The translations under genes were made by a program, and so were the position numbers. Positions 17,507-26,661 of a stretch of 64,000 nucleotides of DNA are shown one piece after another; within the stretch, counting starts at the first letter, position 1, and every line of letters starts with the position of its first letter. The stretch lies in the NCBI RefSeq assembly GCF_002210425.1, contig NZ_MWQK01000007.1:124001-188000 (forward strand), in the 5' to 3' direction. Below the pieces are notes generated by a model, which searched no databases, was not told the DNA's origin, and was given only the letters and a program-made list of their open reading frames with translations. This DNA is from Fibrobacter sp. UWB2 (GTDB taxonomy: Bacteria; Fibrobacterota; Fibrobacteria; Fibrobacterales; Fibrobacteraceae).

Positions 17507-18094
17507 ATGAACTATCTATCATCTGCTCTTGTAATAGCTTTCGTTGCGTCCATCGCATCTTTTGCCGCGCCCAAAGCGAAGAAAAATGAAATCAAGGACG
17601 CTCGCGACAAGCAGAAATACCGCACTGTCGTTATTGATGGCCGCACCTGGATGGCGGACAACTTAAATTACAATGTGCCGGGTAGTACTTGCTATAGGGA
17701 AGATGATGATAACTGCATGGTCTACGGACGCCTTTACACATGGAATGCGGCAAAGTCTGCATGCCCTGCAGGGTTCCGTTTGCCAACAAATGAAGACTTC
17801 GAAAGCTTGTGGAAAGCTGCCGGTGGCGATTTCAATGCTGGCTATTTGATTAAGGCAAATTATGGATGGTCCGGTGAAACGAACGGAAACGATACGCTCA
17901 AGTTCAGTGCAATGCCATCCGGAAACATGTTCGATGACGGCACTTACGGCAACGAAAGCAAGTTCGCGTTCTTCTGGAGTGCAAACGTAGAAGGGAACGA
18001 TGCATCGGTGTGGTATCTTTCGTCAAAGTCCATGGGTTTTAGCTACATGATGAAACCGAAAGCGTTCGGGTTCTCGGTAAGGTGCGTGCAGTAA
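17507..18094 (+). CDS. FISUMP-domain secreted protein
   Basis: 195 residues. Signal peptide (cleavage near SFAAP), then one copy of the Fibrobacter succinogenes major paralogous domain: YRTVVIDGRTWMADNLNY, paired Cys, VYGRLYTWNAAKSACPAGFRLP, FWSAN and the terminal FSVRCVQ are the hallmarks. The domain is expanded in Fibrobacter; function is unestablished, with a surface or cell-wall role assumed. This is one of the strongest pointers to the genus. It follows the flavodoxin-like lipoprotein gene with a 9-bp gap. Confidence 0.9.
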   Translation: MNYLSSALVIAFVASIASFAAPKAKKNEIKDARDKQKYRTVVIDGRTWMADNLNYNVPGSTCYREDDDNCMVYGRLYTWNAAKSACPAGFRLPTNEDFESLWKAAGGDFNAGYLIKANYGWSGETNGNDTLKFSAMPSGNMFDDGTYGNESKFAFFWSANVEGNDASVWYLSSKSMGFSYMMKPKAFGFSVRCVQ

Positions 18095-18123
18095 GCGGAT
18101 AGCTTCAGATTCTATCTTGCATA

Positions 18124-18154
18124 ATCCTCGTCGTTAGGCGAGGATCTGTTTTTT
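18124..18154 (+). terminator. terminator after the FISUMP gene
   Basis: Seven-bp stem ATCCTCG/CGAGGAT with an 8-nt loop, then CTG and six T. The T-run starts 3 nt after the stem, so strength is uncertain. Confidence 0.65.
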
Positions 18155-18174
18155 AATGTCATCCCTGCTTTTTT

Positions 18175-18202
18175 TGTCATGCCCGCGCAGGCGGGCTTCT
18201 CC
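18175..18202 (+). repeat. class B palindromic repeat
   Basis: TGTCATGCCCGCG...GGGCTTCTCC with a CCCGC/GCGGG stem. A partial copy (TGTCATCCCTGC) precedes it at 18157. It lies between the FISUMP terminator and hsdR. Confidence 0.7.
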
Positions 18203-18241
18203 TATTTTTAGAAAATAAGTTATTTTAGGGTTTAGAAATTC

Positions 18242-21064
18242 ATGGATGAATTAAAGCCCGAAGAACAAGCTCGTGTTTTGATAGATGAAATGCTCGCCGC
18301 AGCCGGCTGGGCAGTTGTTCCGCGTTCTGAGTATATGGACGTTCCGCATGCACAGGCGGTTGCCGAGGCTTTGACCAAAGGCAATTGCGAAGCGGACTAT
18401 TTGTTATTCTTGGATGGAAAGGCTATAGGCGTTCTCGAAGCAAAGCGAAAGGAAAATCTTCTTGGCGGCGTGGTGGCTGAACAGACGGCGAAATATTCTG
18501 CAGGGGCGCTTCCTTGGTACCAAACATGGACAAAACCGTTACCGTTCCTTTTCATGTGTAATGGCGACAAGTTGCTGTTCTGCGACCGAAGGGATTTCGC
18601 TGCTGGAGAGCCTCTGGAGTTCTTTGAACTTAAAAAGATGTTCACGCCGAAAGAAGTCGCAATTCGTGCGGAACTCAAATCTGAATTTGCGAAAATGCCT
18701 GCGGTTCCTGCTGTGCAGACAAAAACTAAAGCAGGTTTGCGCCAATGCCAGTACGATGCAATTTGCAACTTGGAACTGAGCTTTAAGCATGGCAAGAAAA
18801 AGGCTTTGATTGTCCTTGCAACGGGTGCTGGTAAAACATTTACCGCATGCACAGCGGCGTATCGTCTGCTCAATTATACCCCGGCTAAAAAAGTCTTGTT
18901 CCTGGTGGACCGCAACAACCTTGGCAAACAAGCCGAAGGCGAGTTCGGGACATACAAGCTTACGGAAACAGGAATTCCGTTTAGTGATGAGTATGTCGTT
19001 CAGCGTCTCCACAACGTGAAGGATATCGAAAAGTCCCATGTGGTGATATCTACCATTCAGCGTCTTTATGCTGTTTTGACCGGGCAAACCTTTGTTGATA
19101 CCGACGATGACGAATCGGAACTTGATGGCGACTCCACAAACGATCAGTCCTCCGTAAGCATTGAACTTCCGCAAGATTTGAAGGTTGCAAGAGATACCTT
19201 CGATTTGATTATTGTGGATGAATGTCATCGCTCCATTTATGGCAAATGGAAACAGGTGCTCGATTATTTCAATACGGCTCGTGTTGTTGGATTGACTGCT
19301 ACTCCGACCGAAGAAGCTTACGCGTTCTTCAACAAGAATACAGTGGTAGAATACACCCTCGAAGATTCTATCCGCGATGGCGTGAACGTACCCCCGCGCG
19401 TATTCCGAATCAAGACCCTAGTCAGTTCGCAGGGCGGGACAATCGGTCAGGGCGAACACGTAGAGCGCATTACGCTTTTGAACGGCTCCAAGCAAAAGAA
19501 AATTCAGAAAGAAGACCAAAAGTACGAAAGTACCGAATTAGACCGCAGTGTCGTGAACCCGGCACAGATTAGGCTCGTAGTTGACTCCTTTAAGCAAGCC
19601 ATTTATTCGTCGCTTTACCCAGAACGTTTGAGCGATGATCCTGCCCGCAACTGGAAATATATCCCCAAGACACTTTTCTTTGCAAAGACTGACAGCCACG
19701 CCGACAACATCGTTGATGCCATCAAGCAGTCCTTTGCCGTTGAATTTGAAAAGGTGGGGCTCAAACTCCCCGAAAAGTTCGTGCAGAAGATTACATGCAA
19801 GGCAGGGAATTCCAATCAGCTGATTTCCGATTTCAGGAACGAGAAGGAATTCCGCATTGCGGTGACGGTGACGCTTGTGGCGACCGGTACGGATGTGAAA
19901 CCTTTGGAAGTCCTAGTGTTCATGCGCGATATCAATTCTGCCGTACTTTACACGCAGATGAAGGGTCGCGGTTGCCGAACGATGGACGATGACAAGTTCC
20001 AGCTTGCAACTCCGAACGGAACGAGTAAGGACTGTTTCTACTTAGTCGATGCGGTTGGTGTTACCGAACACGAAATGAAACTTCCGGGGGCGGCTAGCGA
20101 TGCGAAATTTCACAAAACCTTGGGACTCGAAAGGTTGATGGAACGCCTGGCCCATGGCGAAGTTCCTGATGAGTACTTGAATTTGTTTGCGGGTTATCTC
20201 TCGAAAATAAACAACAAGGCGGAGCAGGAAGATTTGAGCGAAGTTAACAAGTTGCTGGCTCCAACATCCCTGTATTTCTTTGTAAGCCGAATTTATGATG
20301 CCCTCACAGGTAAGAATGAATTCTCGACGCATCCTTTACCGGAATACAAGGACATCAACGACGCTAACATTGAACGCAGGGAGTTGATTTCTGCTGTCAT
20401 CAACAATGTCAAGGTTCGCAAGGTTCTCCTTGAAATCAATCGTGGCTTTATCAAAATCCAGCAAGAAGGTACTGATAGTCTAGTTTACTCCGGTTTCAGC
20501 ATCGATGAGTCCAAAAAGTATGCGGAGATTTTTAAGGAATTTATCGAGCAGAATCGTGATGAAGTGGAAGCTCTGCGCATTATCTACAACAGCGAAGATG
20601 TTGCCATTACCTACGAAATGCTCTCGGATTTGAAGCGCAAACTCGAAAAGTTCAATCCGATGCTGAACGAAAAGAATCTTTGGACTTGCTACAAGACATT
20701 GTCCGTGAATAAAGTGGGGAAGGCCGGAAAAGTAAAGGACCTGGAAAAGGACGAAGTGGGACTTTTGACGAACTTGATCCAGCTTGTGCGTTATGCCTTG
20801 GGCAAAAAAGAACAACTCTATTCTCTGCAAAGTACTTCTGCAAGCCTTTTTGAACTCTATTGCGGCCAAAATCAACGTGTGCTGAACGATAATCAAAAGC
20901 AAGTGCTCAGGAAAATAGCTCAATATGTTGTGCAGAACGGTTGTGTCTCGGCGCCAATCCTGATGCAGTATGAGAAACCTCTATTCTTGCAGGCGGCAAA
21001 ACTCTTCGGCCCGCAAAATGTTAATACCGAAATCCAGAACCTGACAAAGTTCATGTTCCAGTAA
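18242..21064 (+). CDS. hsdR: type I restriction enzyme, endonuclease/translocase subunit HsdR
   Basis: 940 residues. Motor and nuclease subunit of a type I restriction-modification complex (R2M2S). Seen: N-terminal nuclease core with DYLLFLDGKAIGVLEAKR (D..ExK motif, about residues 50-63), Walker A ATGAGKT (about 194-200), DECH box (about 325), TATPTE (about 351), and helicase motif VATGTD further on, followed by a helical C-terminus that docks on HsdM. Its stop lies 6 bp before hsdM, so they form one operon. There is no sign of truncation. Confidence 0.95.
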   Translation: MDELKPEEQARVLIDEMLAAAGWAVVPRSEYMDVPHAQAVAEALTKGNCEADYLLFLDGKAIGVLEAKRKENLLGGVVAEQTAKYSAGALPWYQTWTKPLPFLFMCNGDKLLFCDRRDFAAGEPLEFFELKKMFTPKEVAIRAELKSEFAKMPAVPAVQTKTKAGLRQCQYDAICNLELSFKHGKKKALIVLATGAGKTFTACTAAYRLLNYTPAKKVLFLVDRNNLGKQAEGEFGTYKLTETGIPFSDEYVVQRLHNVKDIEKSHVVISTIQRLYAVLTGQTFVDTDDDESELDGDSTNDQSSVSIELPQDLKVARDTFDLIIVDECHRSIYGKWKQVLDYFNTARVVGLTATPTEEAYAFFNKNTVVEYTLEDSIRDGVNVPPRVFRIKTLVSSQGGTIGQGEHVERITLLNGSKQKKIQKEDQKYESTELDRSVVNPAQIRLVVDSFKQAIYSSLYPERLSDDPARNWKYIPKTLFFAKTDSHADNIVDAIKQSFAVEFEKVGLKLPEKFVQKITCKAGNSNQLISDFRNEKEFRIAVTVTLVATGTDVKPLEVLVFMRDINSAVLYTQMKGRGCRTMDDDKFQLATPNGTSKDCFYLVDAVGVTEHEMKLPGAASDAKFHKTLGLERLMERLAHGEVPDEYLNLFAGYLSKINNKAEQEDLSEVNKLLAPTSLYFFVSRIYDALTGKNEFSTHPLPEYKDINDANIERRELISAVINNVKVRKVLLEINRGFIKIQQEGTDSLVYSGFSIDESKKYAEIFKEFIEQNRDEVEALRIIYNSEDVAITYEMLSDLKRKLEKFNPMLNEKNLWTCYKTLSVNKVGKAGKVKDLEKDEVGLLTNLIQLVRYALGKKEQLYSLQSTSASLFELYCGQNQRVLNDNQKQVLRKIAQYVVQNGCVSAPILMQYEKPLFLQAAKLFGPQNVNTEIQNLTKFMFQ

Positions 21065-22507
<1,443 letters not shown>

Positions 22508-22522
22508 TTCTTTTGATGTTTC

Positions 22523-22551
22523 TTGACATTTCTTGAGAAAATGAGTATATT
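22523..22551 (+). promoter_or_regulatory. sigma-70-type promoter of the abi leader RNA
   Basis: TTGACA (22523-22528), 17-bp spacer, TATATT (22546-22551): near-consensus. Transcription would start near 22558, just before the hairpin. Confidence 0.8.
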
Positions 22552-22556
22552 TTTAA

Positions 22557-22608
22557 CAGCGAACCCCGGAAGCCTCTTAACAATGCTCAAATGTCCGGGG
22601 TGTTTTTG
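22557..22608 (+). ncRNA. short structured RNA upstream of the Abi_2 gene (AbiF-RNA-like)
   Basis: A candidate RNA of about 50 nt from the promoter at 22523. Perfect 8-bp stem ACCCCGGA (22563-22570) with TCCGGGGT (22594-22601), 23-nt loop, then GTTTTTG. It therefore reads as an autonomous small RNA with an intrinsic terminator, or a leader attenuator. The loop CCTCT (22573-22577) is complementary to AGAGG (22614-22618), the ribosome-binding site of the next gene. A conserved structured RNA upstream of abiF-type (Abi_2) genes has been described; the position fits, but I could not compare with its covariance model. Confidence 0.65.
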
Positions 22609-22622
22609 TATCCAGAGGTGAA

Positions 22623-23513
22623 ATGAAGTACTTAAAGCCGTCATTATCTTATGAACAGCAAGCCGATAGATTAATAGAAAGGGGGCTTGTTGCAGAGAAG
22701 GCGTCTTTAGTTGATATTTTATCCAATATCAGTTATTATCATTTTAGTGCTTACTTGTTCCCGTTCAAGCAAGATAATTCTGATTGTCTAAAGCCAGGAA
22801 CGTCGTTGGACCAGATTTATCGCCGTTATCGTTTTGACCGTCGTTTGAGATGTCTGATTATGGACGCACTGGAACGTGTTGAAACGGCGCTCAAGGCAAA
22901 AGTGGTAACCGTCTTTACGCAAAAGTACGGTCCCTTCGGTTATTTGGATAAGGCCAATTACAATAACTTTTGTGATGCTGATTTTCAGAAATTGATGGCG
23001 ACAATTGATGCGGAGGTAAATCGGCATATCAAAAGTAAAGAGCAGTTTGTTACCCATTATTTGGATAAGTACGACGAACCAAATTTGCCTTTTTGGATGG
23101 TCGCTGAGTTGCTGACATTTGGGAACATCTTGACGATATATCGTAAAATGCATCGCCCAATACAACAGGAAATTGCATCTGAATTTGGAGTGCCCGTTGT
23201 TATTATGGAATCTTGGTTGTTGACCTTGAATCACGTTCGTAATATCTGTGCGCACCATGCTAGATTATGGAATCGTCGTCTTGGCATTCGCCCGCAAATT
23301 CCAACAGTGAAAAAGCATCCGGAATGGGCGAAAATTTCAAACGACAAGCCATTTGTTGTTTTGATGATATTGAGCCAGATGCTAAAGAAGTGCGCTCCGA
23401 AAACAGAATGGCGAACACGCATAGAAACGCTGATGGCTGAATATTCGGATTTGCCGTTTGAATGCATAGGTTTTCTTGCCGATTGGAAAACTCACAATTT
23501 ATGGAAATGTTGA
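22623..23513 (+). CDS. Abi_2 / AbiF-type abortive infection protein
   Basis: 296 residues, soluble. Family of AbiD/AbiF phage-defence proteins with a HEPN-like fold: N-terminal KPSLSYEQQADRLIERG, the central FDRRLRCLIMDALERVE, and the putative RNase motif R-x4-H (Arg206, His211 in RNICAHHARLWNR). HEPN proteins of this kind usually cleave RNA to arrest growth, kept silent by a partner. It sits between hsdM and hsdS, with its own promoter and a structured RNA upstream, and is more AT-rich than its neighbours, suggesting horizontal acquisition into the operon. AGAGG lies 4 nt before the ATG. Activity is inferred, not shown. Confidence 0.88.
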   Translation: MKYLKPSLSYEQQADRLIERGLVAEKASLVDILSNISYYHFSAYLFPFKQDNSDCLKPGTSLDQIYRRYRFDRRLRCLIMDALERVETALKAKVVTVFTQKYGPFGYLDKANYNNFCDADFQKLMATIDAEVNRHIKSKEQFVTHYLDKYDEPNLPFWMVAELLTFGNILTIYRKMHRPIQQEIASEFGVPVVIMESWLLTLNHVRNICAHHARLWNRRLGIRPQIPTVKKHPEWAKISNDKPFVVLMILSQMLKKCAPKTEWRTRIETLMAEYSDLPFECIGFLADWKTHNLWKC

Positions 23514-23538
23514 TTTATTGTTATTATCAAGAATAAGA

Positions 23539-24960
23539 ATGAACACGAAACTCCTGAAGCAAAAAATCCTTGACCTCGCCATTCGCGGAAAGCTCACGCA
23601 ACAACTCAAAAGCGACGGCAATACCGCCGACCTGTTGAAAGAAATTTCCTCTGCATGTCATCCTGAGCGGAGCGCCAAGGGCGCGAAGTCGAAGGATCTC
23701 AAGCAAATTATCCCCCTCGACAAAAGCGAAGCCCCTTTCGAAGTTCCTGCAAATTGGGAATGGGTGAGACTGGGGGATGTGGCTAGTGATTTTCAATATG
23801 GCTCTGCAGAAAAGTCCCAAGTCGAAGGAAAGGTTGCTGTTCTTAGAATGGGGAATATAAATAGGCAAGGACAAATTGATTATGGTGATTTAGTTTATAC
23901 ATCTAATGATGCTGAAATTGCTAAATATCTTTTAAATAAAAATGATGTTTTGTTCAATCGAACAAATAGTCCTGAATGGGTTGGAAAAACCGCCATTTAC
24001 AAGGGTGAAATTCCTGCAATTTATGCAGGATATATAATTAGAATAAGACCTCATTTTAATTCTGATTATCTGAATTATTTAATGTGTAGTGATTATGAAC
24101 GTAATTGGTCAAAAGAGGTGAAAACCGATGGCGTCCATCAATCAAATATTAATGCTCAAAAATTGATTGCTTTTGCTATCCCCCTCCCTCCGTTAGCAGA
24201 ACAGCAGCGTATTGTCGCAAAAATTGAAGAAGCCTTCGCTGAAATCGATGCCATCGAAAAGAACAAGGAACTCCTCAAAACCCATATCAAGCAAACCCGC
24301 CAAAAAATCCTTGACCTCGCCATCCACGGCAAACTCGTCCCCCAAAACAAATCCGACGAACCCGCCAGCGTTTTGTTAGAACGAATAACACGTGATAACC
24401 CCCATTATGAGAAGTTGACCGATGTTCCCTTTGAAATCCCTGATTCTTGGGAATGGGTAAAGTTAGGGTATTTAGGTAATACCAATATAGGACTTACGTA
24501 TCATCCCAACGAAATTGTTGACAACGGAATTCCTGTTTTGCGTTCAAATAATATAGTAGCAGGAAAATTAGATTTAAGCAATCTGGTATGTGTTAATTCA
24601 AAGATTCTTGACAATCAATTGCTAAATACAGGCGATATATTAATTTGTGCACGAAACGGAAGCCAATCCCTAGTCGGAAAATGCGCAATAGTTGATAACT
24701 CGGCAAAGCATTTTTCTTTCGGTGCTTTTATGGCTGTTTTTCGTAGTGAATATAATCCTTTTATATATCACTATTTAAATTCAGAATACTTTAGAGATTA
24801 CATGTTTGAGGCAAATTCTACTCAAATATGTCAACTAACACAAAATATGTTGAAGAATGCGTTAATCCCATTTCCGCCATTGGCAGAGCAGAAAAGAATC
24901 GTGGATAGGATTGAAGAAATCTTTAAGTCGTTAGACGAGATTTCTCTCCATTTGGCCTAA
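23539..24960 (+). CDS. hsdS: type I restriction-modification specificity subunit HsdS
   Basis: 473 residues. DNA-recognition subunit with two target-recognition domains. Layout: conserved helix with KILDLAIRGKLTQQ (9-22), TRD1 (about 65-210, from FEVPANWEWVRLGD), central conserved region with LAEQQRIVAKIEE and a second KILDLAIHGKLVPQ, TRD2 (about 290-440, from FEIPDSWEWVKLGY), C-terminal LAEQKRIVDRIEE. Residues 40-54 are encoded by a TGTCAT repeat in frame. Both TRDs are much more AT-rich than the conserved parts, as usual for exchanged TRDs. An inverted repeat at the TRD2 start pairs with one in the silent cassette downstream. The ATG at 23539 (MNTKLL) matches the family N-terminus. Confidence 0.94.
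   Translation: MNTKLLKQKILDLAIRGKLTQQLKSDGNTADLLKEISSACHPERSAKGAKSKDLKQIIPLDKSEAPFEVPANWEWVRLGDVASDFQYGSAEKSQVEGKVAVLRMGNINRQGQIDYGDLVYTSNDAEIAKYLLNKNDVLFNRTNSPEWVGKTAIYKGEIPAIYAGYIIRIRPHFNSDYLNYLMCSDYERNWSKEVKTDGVHQSNINAQKLIAFAIPLPPLAEQQRIVAKIEEAFAEIDAIEKNKELLKTHIKQTRQKILDLAIHGKLVPQNKSDEPASVLLERITRDNPHYEKLTDVPFEIPDSWEWVKLGYLGNTNIGLTYHPNEIVDNGIPVLRSNNIVAGKLDLSNLVCVNSKILDNQLLNTGDILICARNGSQSLVGKCAIVDNSAKHFSFGAFMAVFRSEYNPFIYHYLNSEYFRDYMFEANSTQICQLTQNMLKNALIPFPPLAEQKRIVDRIEEIFKSLDEISLHLA
23560..23582 (+). repeat. 23-bp direct repeat in hsdS, copy 1
   Basis: Encodes the conserved KILDLAI helix start. An identical 23 bp occurs at 24301-24323. The two copies frame TRD1, so recombination between them would delete or swap TRD1. 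Confidence 0.85.
23656..23700 (+). repeat. TGTCATCCTGAGCG repeat inserted in frame in hsdS
   Basis: 45 bp with the same ends as the copies at 4751 and 34440 and a central GCGCC-AAGG-GCGC hairpin. Being a multiple of three it adds about 15 residues (CHPERSAKGAKSKDL) to the variable linker before TRD1. Confidence 0.85.
24301..24323 (+). repeat. 23-bp direct repeat in hsdS, copy 2
   Basis: Identical to 23560-23582; lies in the central conserved region between TRD1 and TRD2. Confidence 0.85.
24395..24414 (+). repeat. inverted repeat at the start of active TRD2 (IR-left)
   Basis: ATAACCCCCATTATGAGAAG, perfect 20-bp inverted copy at 25477-25496. Identity stops sharply on both sides, and the reading frame across it (NPHYEK) is the same in both copies. 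Confidence 0.9.
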
Positions 24961-25500
24961 TGTAGAAAACAGTTCCTCTATCTTTGCAACAATTCGAGAT
25001 TGCTCAGCAAGCGGAGGGAGTGGAACCACGAGAGATAACAAATCATTGGCCGACAAGGATGTTATCCCCACACCACGTCCATTTAAGTTTCCCTTTTCTT
25101 TATTATACCTAATGACGTATAGATAAAAAACATTGCTCAAAGAAACAGATTTCGGGCGAAGTCTTGAAATATGATTTTGAAAACAAATGTCGTAATCAAA
25201 ATTCCAAATAGCGGCACGCCCTACATCTCCTCCGTTGCAAAGAAGTAGATCACCTTTTTTGGCGGTACACTTATCCAACTCATCCTCTGTAAAATACATG
25301 GACCGTACTTCAGACAAGTCAAATTCGCACCAATATAAATTTGAAGTGGTGATATAATTTCTCTGTATTCCTGTTGAATTTGCCTTTTTTAGCGCTTTGC
25401 CAGTTGTGTGAAAAAACAAATTTCCTAGCTTGCACCACACCCAATTTTGGGGTATTTCAAAAGGTTCGTCCTCTATCTTCTCATAATGGGGGTTATGCCT
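24931..25500 (-). pseudogene. silent inverted hsdS half-gene (alternative TRD cassette)
   Basis: Open frame of about 189 codons with no start codon of its own; it begins just after a TGA at 25503-25501 and reads HNPHYEKIEDEPFEIPQNWVWCKLGN, parallel to the active TRD2 start. It continues through a different, AT-rich TRD to a normal C-terminus (LPPLAEQSRIVAKIEEL...). Its 3' end overlaps that of hsdS convergently (24931-24960). It looks like a storage cassette for HsdS rather than a decayed gene: inversion at the 20-bp repeats would join it in frame to the hsdS N-terminal half. A GTG-initiated fragment (from 25440) is also possible but lacks the domain start. Confidence 0.88.
25477..25496 (-). 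repeat. inverted repeat at the start of the silent TRD (IR-right)
   Basis: Perfect reverse complement of 24395-24414. The segment between the repeats is about 1.06 kb. Confidence 0.9.
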
Positions 25501-25533
25501 TCAAAATTATTTTCAATGAAATCAACAAACATC

Positions 25534-25561
25534 TTGACAAATTTTTCAAATAGTGTATATT
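25534..25561 (+). promoter_or_regulatory. promoter of the ORF6N-recombinase operon
   Basis: TTGACA (25534-25539), 16-bp spacer, TATATT (25556-25561) followed by TG. The leader contains CCGTTT (25572-25577) and AAACGG (25593-25598), able to pair just before the ribosome-binding site GAGG. Confidence 0.7.
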
Positions 25562-25611
25562 TGTGCAGTAGTCCGTTTTTTTTATAGCATGTAAACGGAG
25601 TGAGGTAGTAT

Positions 25612-26661
25612 ATGAGCAAGCAGAATGTGTCGACTTTTACCGCATCAAAATCAGCCGGCAAAAACGATTTCTCCCTGATAGACGAAAATTTCCTGAAATC
25701 CAGAATCTACACGATTCGTGGTCTCAAGGTGATGTTGGATTCCGACTTGGCGGAAATTTATGGGTATGACAAAAAGGTTTTTAACCAGCAGGTCAAAAAT
25801 AATATTGAAAAGTTTGACGATGATTTTCGGTTTCAGCTTGATCGCAATGAACTTGCAAATCTTATATCCCTGCATCCGACATCAGACTTGAAGTCAAAAT
25901 TTTTGACTTCAAGTTGGGGCGGCTTGCGAAAAATGCCATTTGCCTTTACCGAACAGGGTATTTATATGCTCATGACGGTCCTCAAAGGGGAACAGGCTAT
26001 AGCTCAAAGCAAGGCTCTGATTCGCCTTTTCAAGCAGATGAAGGACTACATTGTTTCCGAGAACATGCAGTTGCTCAACGTGGGCAATAGTCTGCAAATT
26101 TCCTCTTATATGGTTCAAAATACAAGGGAAATTGCAAAAATTCGTGGAGAACTTGCCGAAACCCGCACGGATGTTTTTGCAATGAAGTCTGATTTGCAGA
26201 AGGTAATGGAAAACTTCATTGATCCTTCGATGTTTAAGCACTTCTTGATTTTGAACGGACAGAAACTTGAAGCCGATGTTGCGTATGCGCAAATTTATGG
26301 TATGGCAAAGAAGTCGGTGGTCATTATCGACAATTATGTGGATGTCAAGACTTTAGATTTACTGCGGAATGTCGCCAAGGGTATTGTCATTACGATTTTC
26401 AGTGATCAATATGGAAGAACCCGGTTGACCGAGAACATGTTGGCTGATTTTAGGGTCGCGCGCCAAGATGTTGTGCTTGAAGATCCGAAAACAGCCGGAA
26501 ATATATTTCATGACCGCTATATACTGCTTGATTTTGGTTCAAAGAACGAGAAAATATTCCACTGCGGAGCATCTTCCAAAGATGCCGGGAACAAGATTAC
26601 GTCTATTGTCCAGTTGGATGATGTTTCGATTTACCATGCCGTGTTTGAGAACTTGTTATGA
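25612..26661 (+). CDS. ORF6N-domain protein with C-terminal PLD-like region
   Basis: 349 residues, soluble. The N-terminal ORF6N domain (about 25-125: RIYTIRGLKVMLDSDLAEIYGY, NNIEKFDDDFRFQL, LRKMPFAFTEQGIYML) is a KilA-N-like DNA-binding domain common in phages and next to type I restriction loci. A coiled-coil-like middle (about 150-200) leads to a C-terminal region with VVIIDNYVDVKTLDLL, VITIFSD, NIFHDRYILLDF and HCGASSKDAG. This resembles one phospholipase-D repeat, but HxK is replaced by HDR, so catalysis is doubtful. It overlaps the recombinase gene by 4 bp (ATGA), implying translational coupling and a shared role, perhaps directing or restraining inversion at hsdS. Confidence 0.82.
   Translation: MSKQNVSTFTASKSAGKNDFSLIDENFLKSRIYTIRGLKVMLDSDLAEIYGYDKKVFNQQVKNNIEKFDDDFRFQLDRNELANLISLHPTSDLKSKFLTSSWGGLRKMPFAFTEQGIYMLMTVLKGEQAIAQSKALIRLFKQMKDYIVSENMQLLNVGNSLQISSYMVQNTREIAKIRGELAETRTDVFAMKSDLQKVMENFIDPSMFKHFLILNGQKLEADVAYAQIYGMAKKSVVIIDNYVDVKTLDLLRNVAKGIVITIFSDQYGRTRLTENMLADFRVARQDVVLEDPKTAGNIFHDRYILLDFGSKNEKIFHCGASSKDAGNKITSIVQLDDVSIYHAVFENLL

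Noticed and set aside
22583-22621. 12-codon reading frame (MLKCPGCFCIQR) overlapping the abi leader hairpin and ribosome-binding site, a possible leader peptide
   Set aside because: No Shine-Dalgarno, and its three Cys codons come from the terminator stem and U-run; more likely chance than a Cys attenuator.
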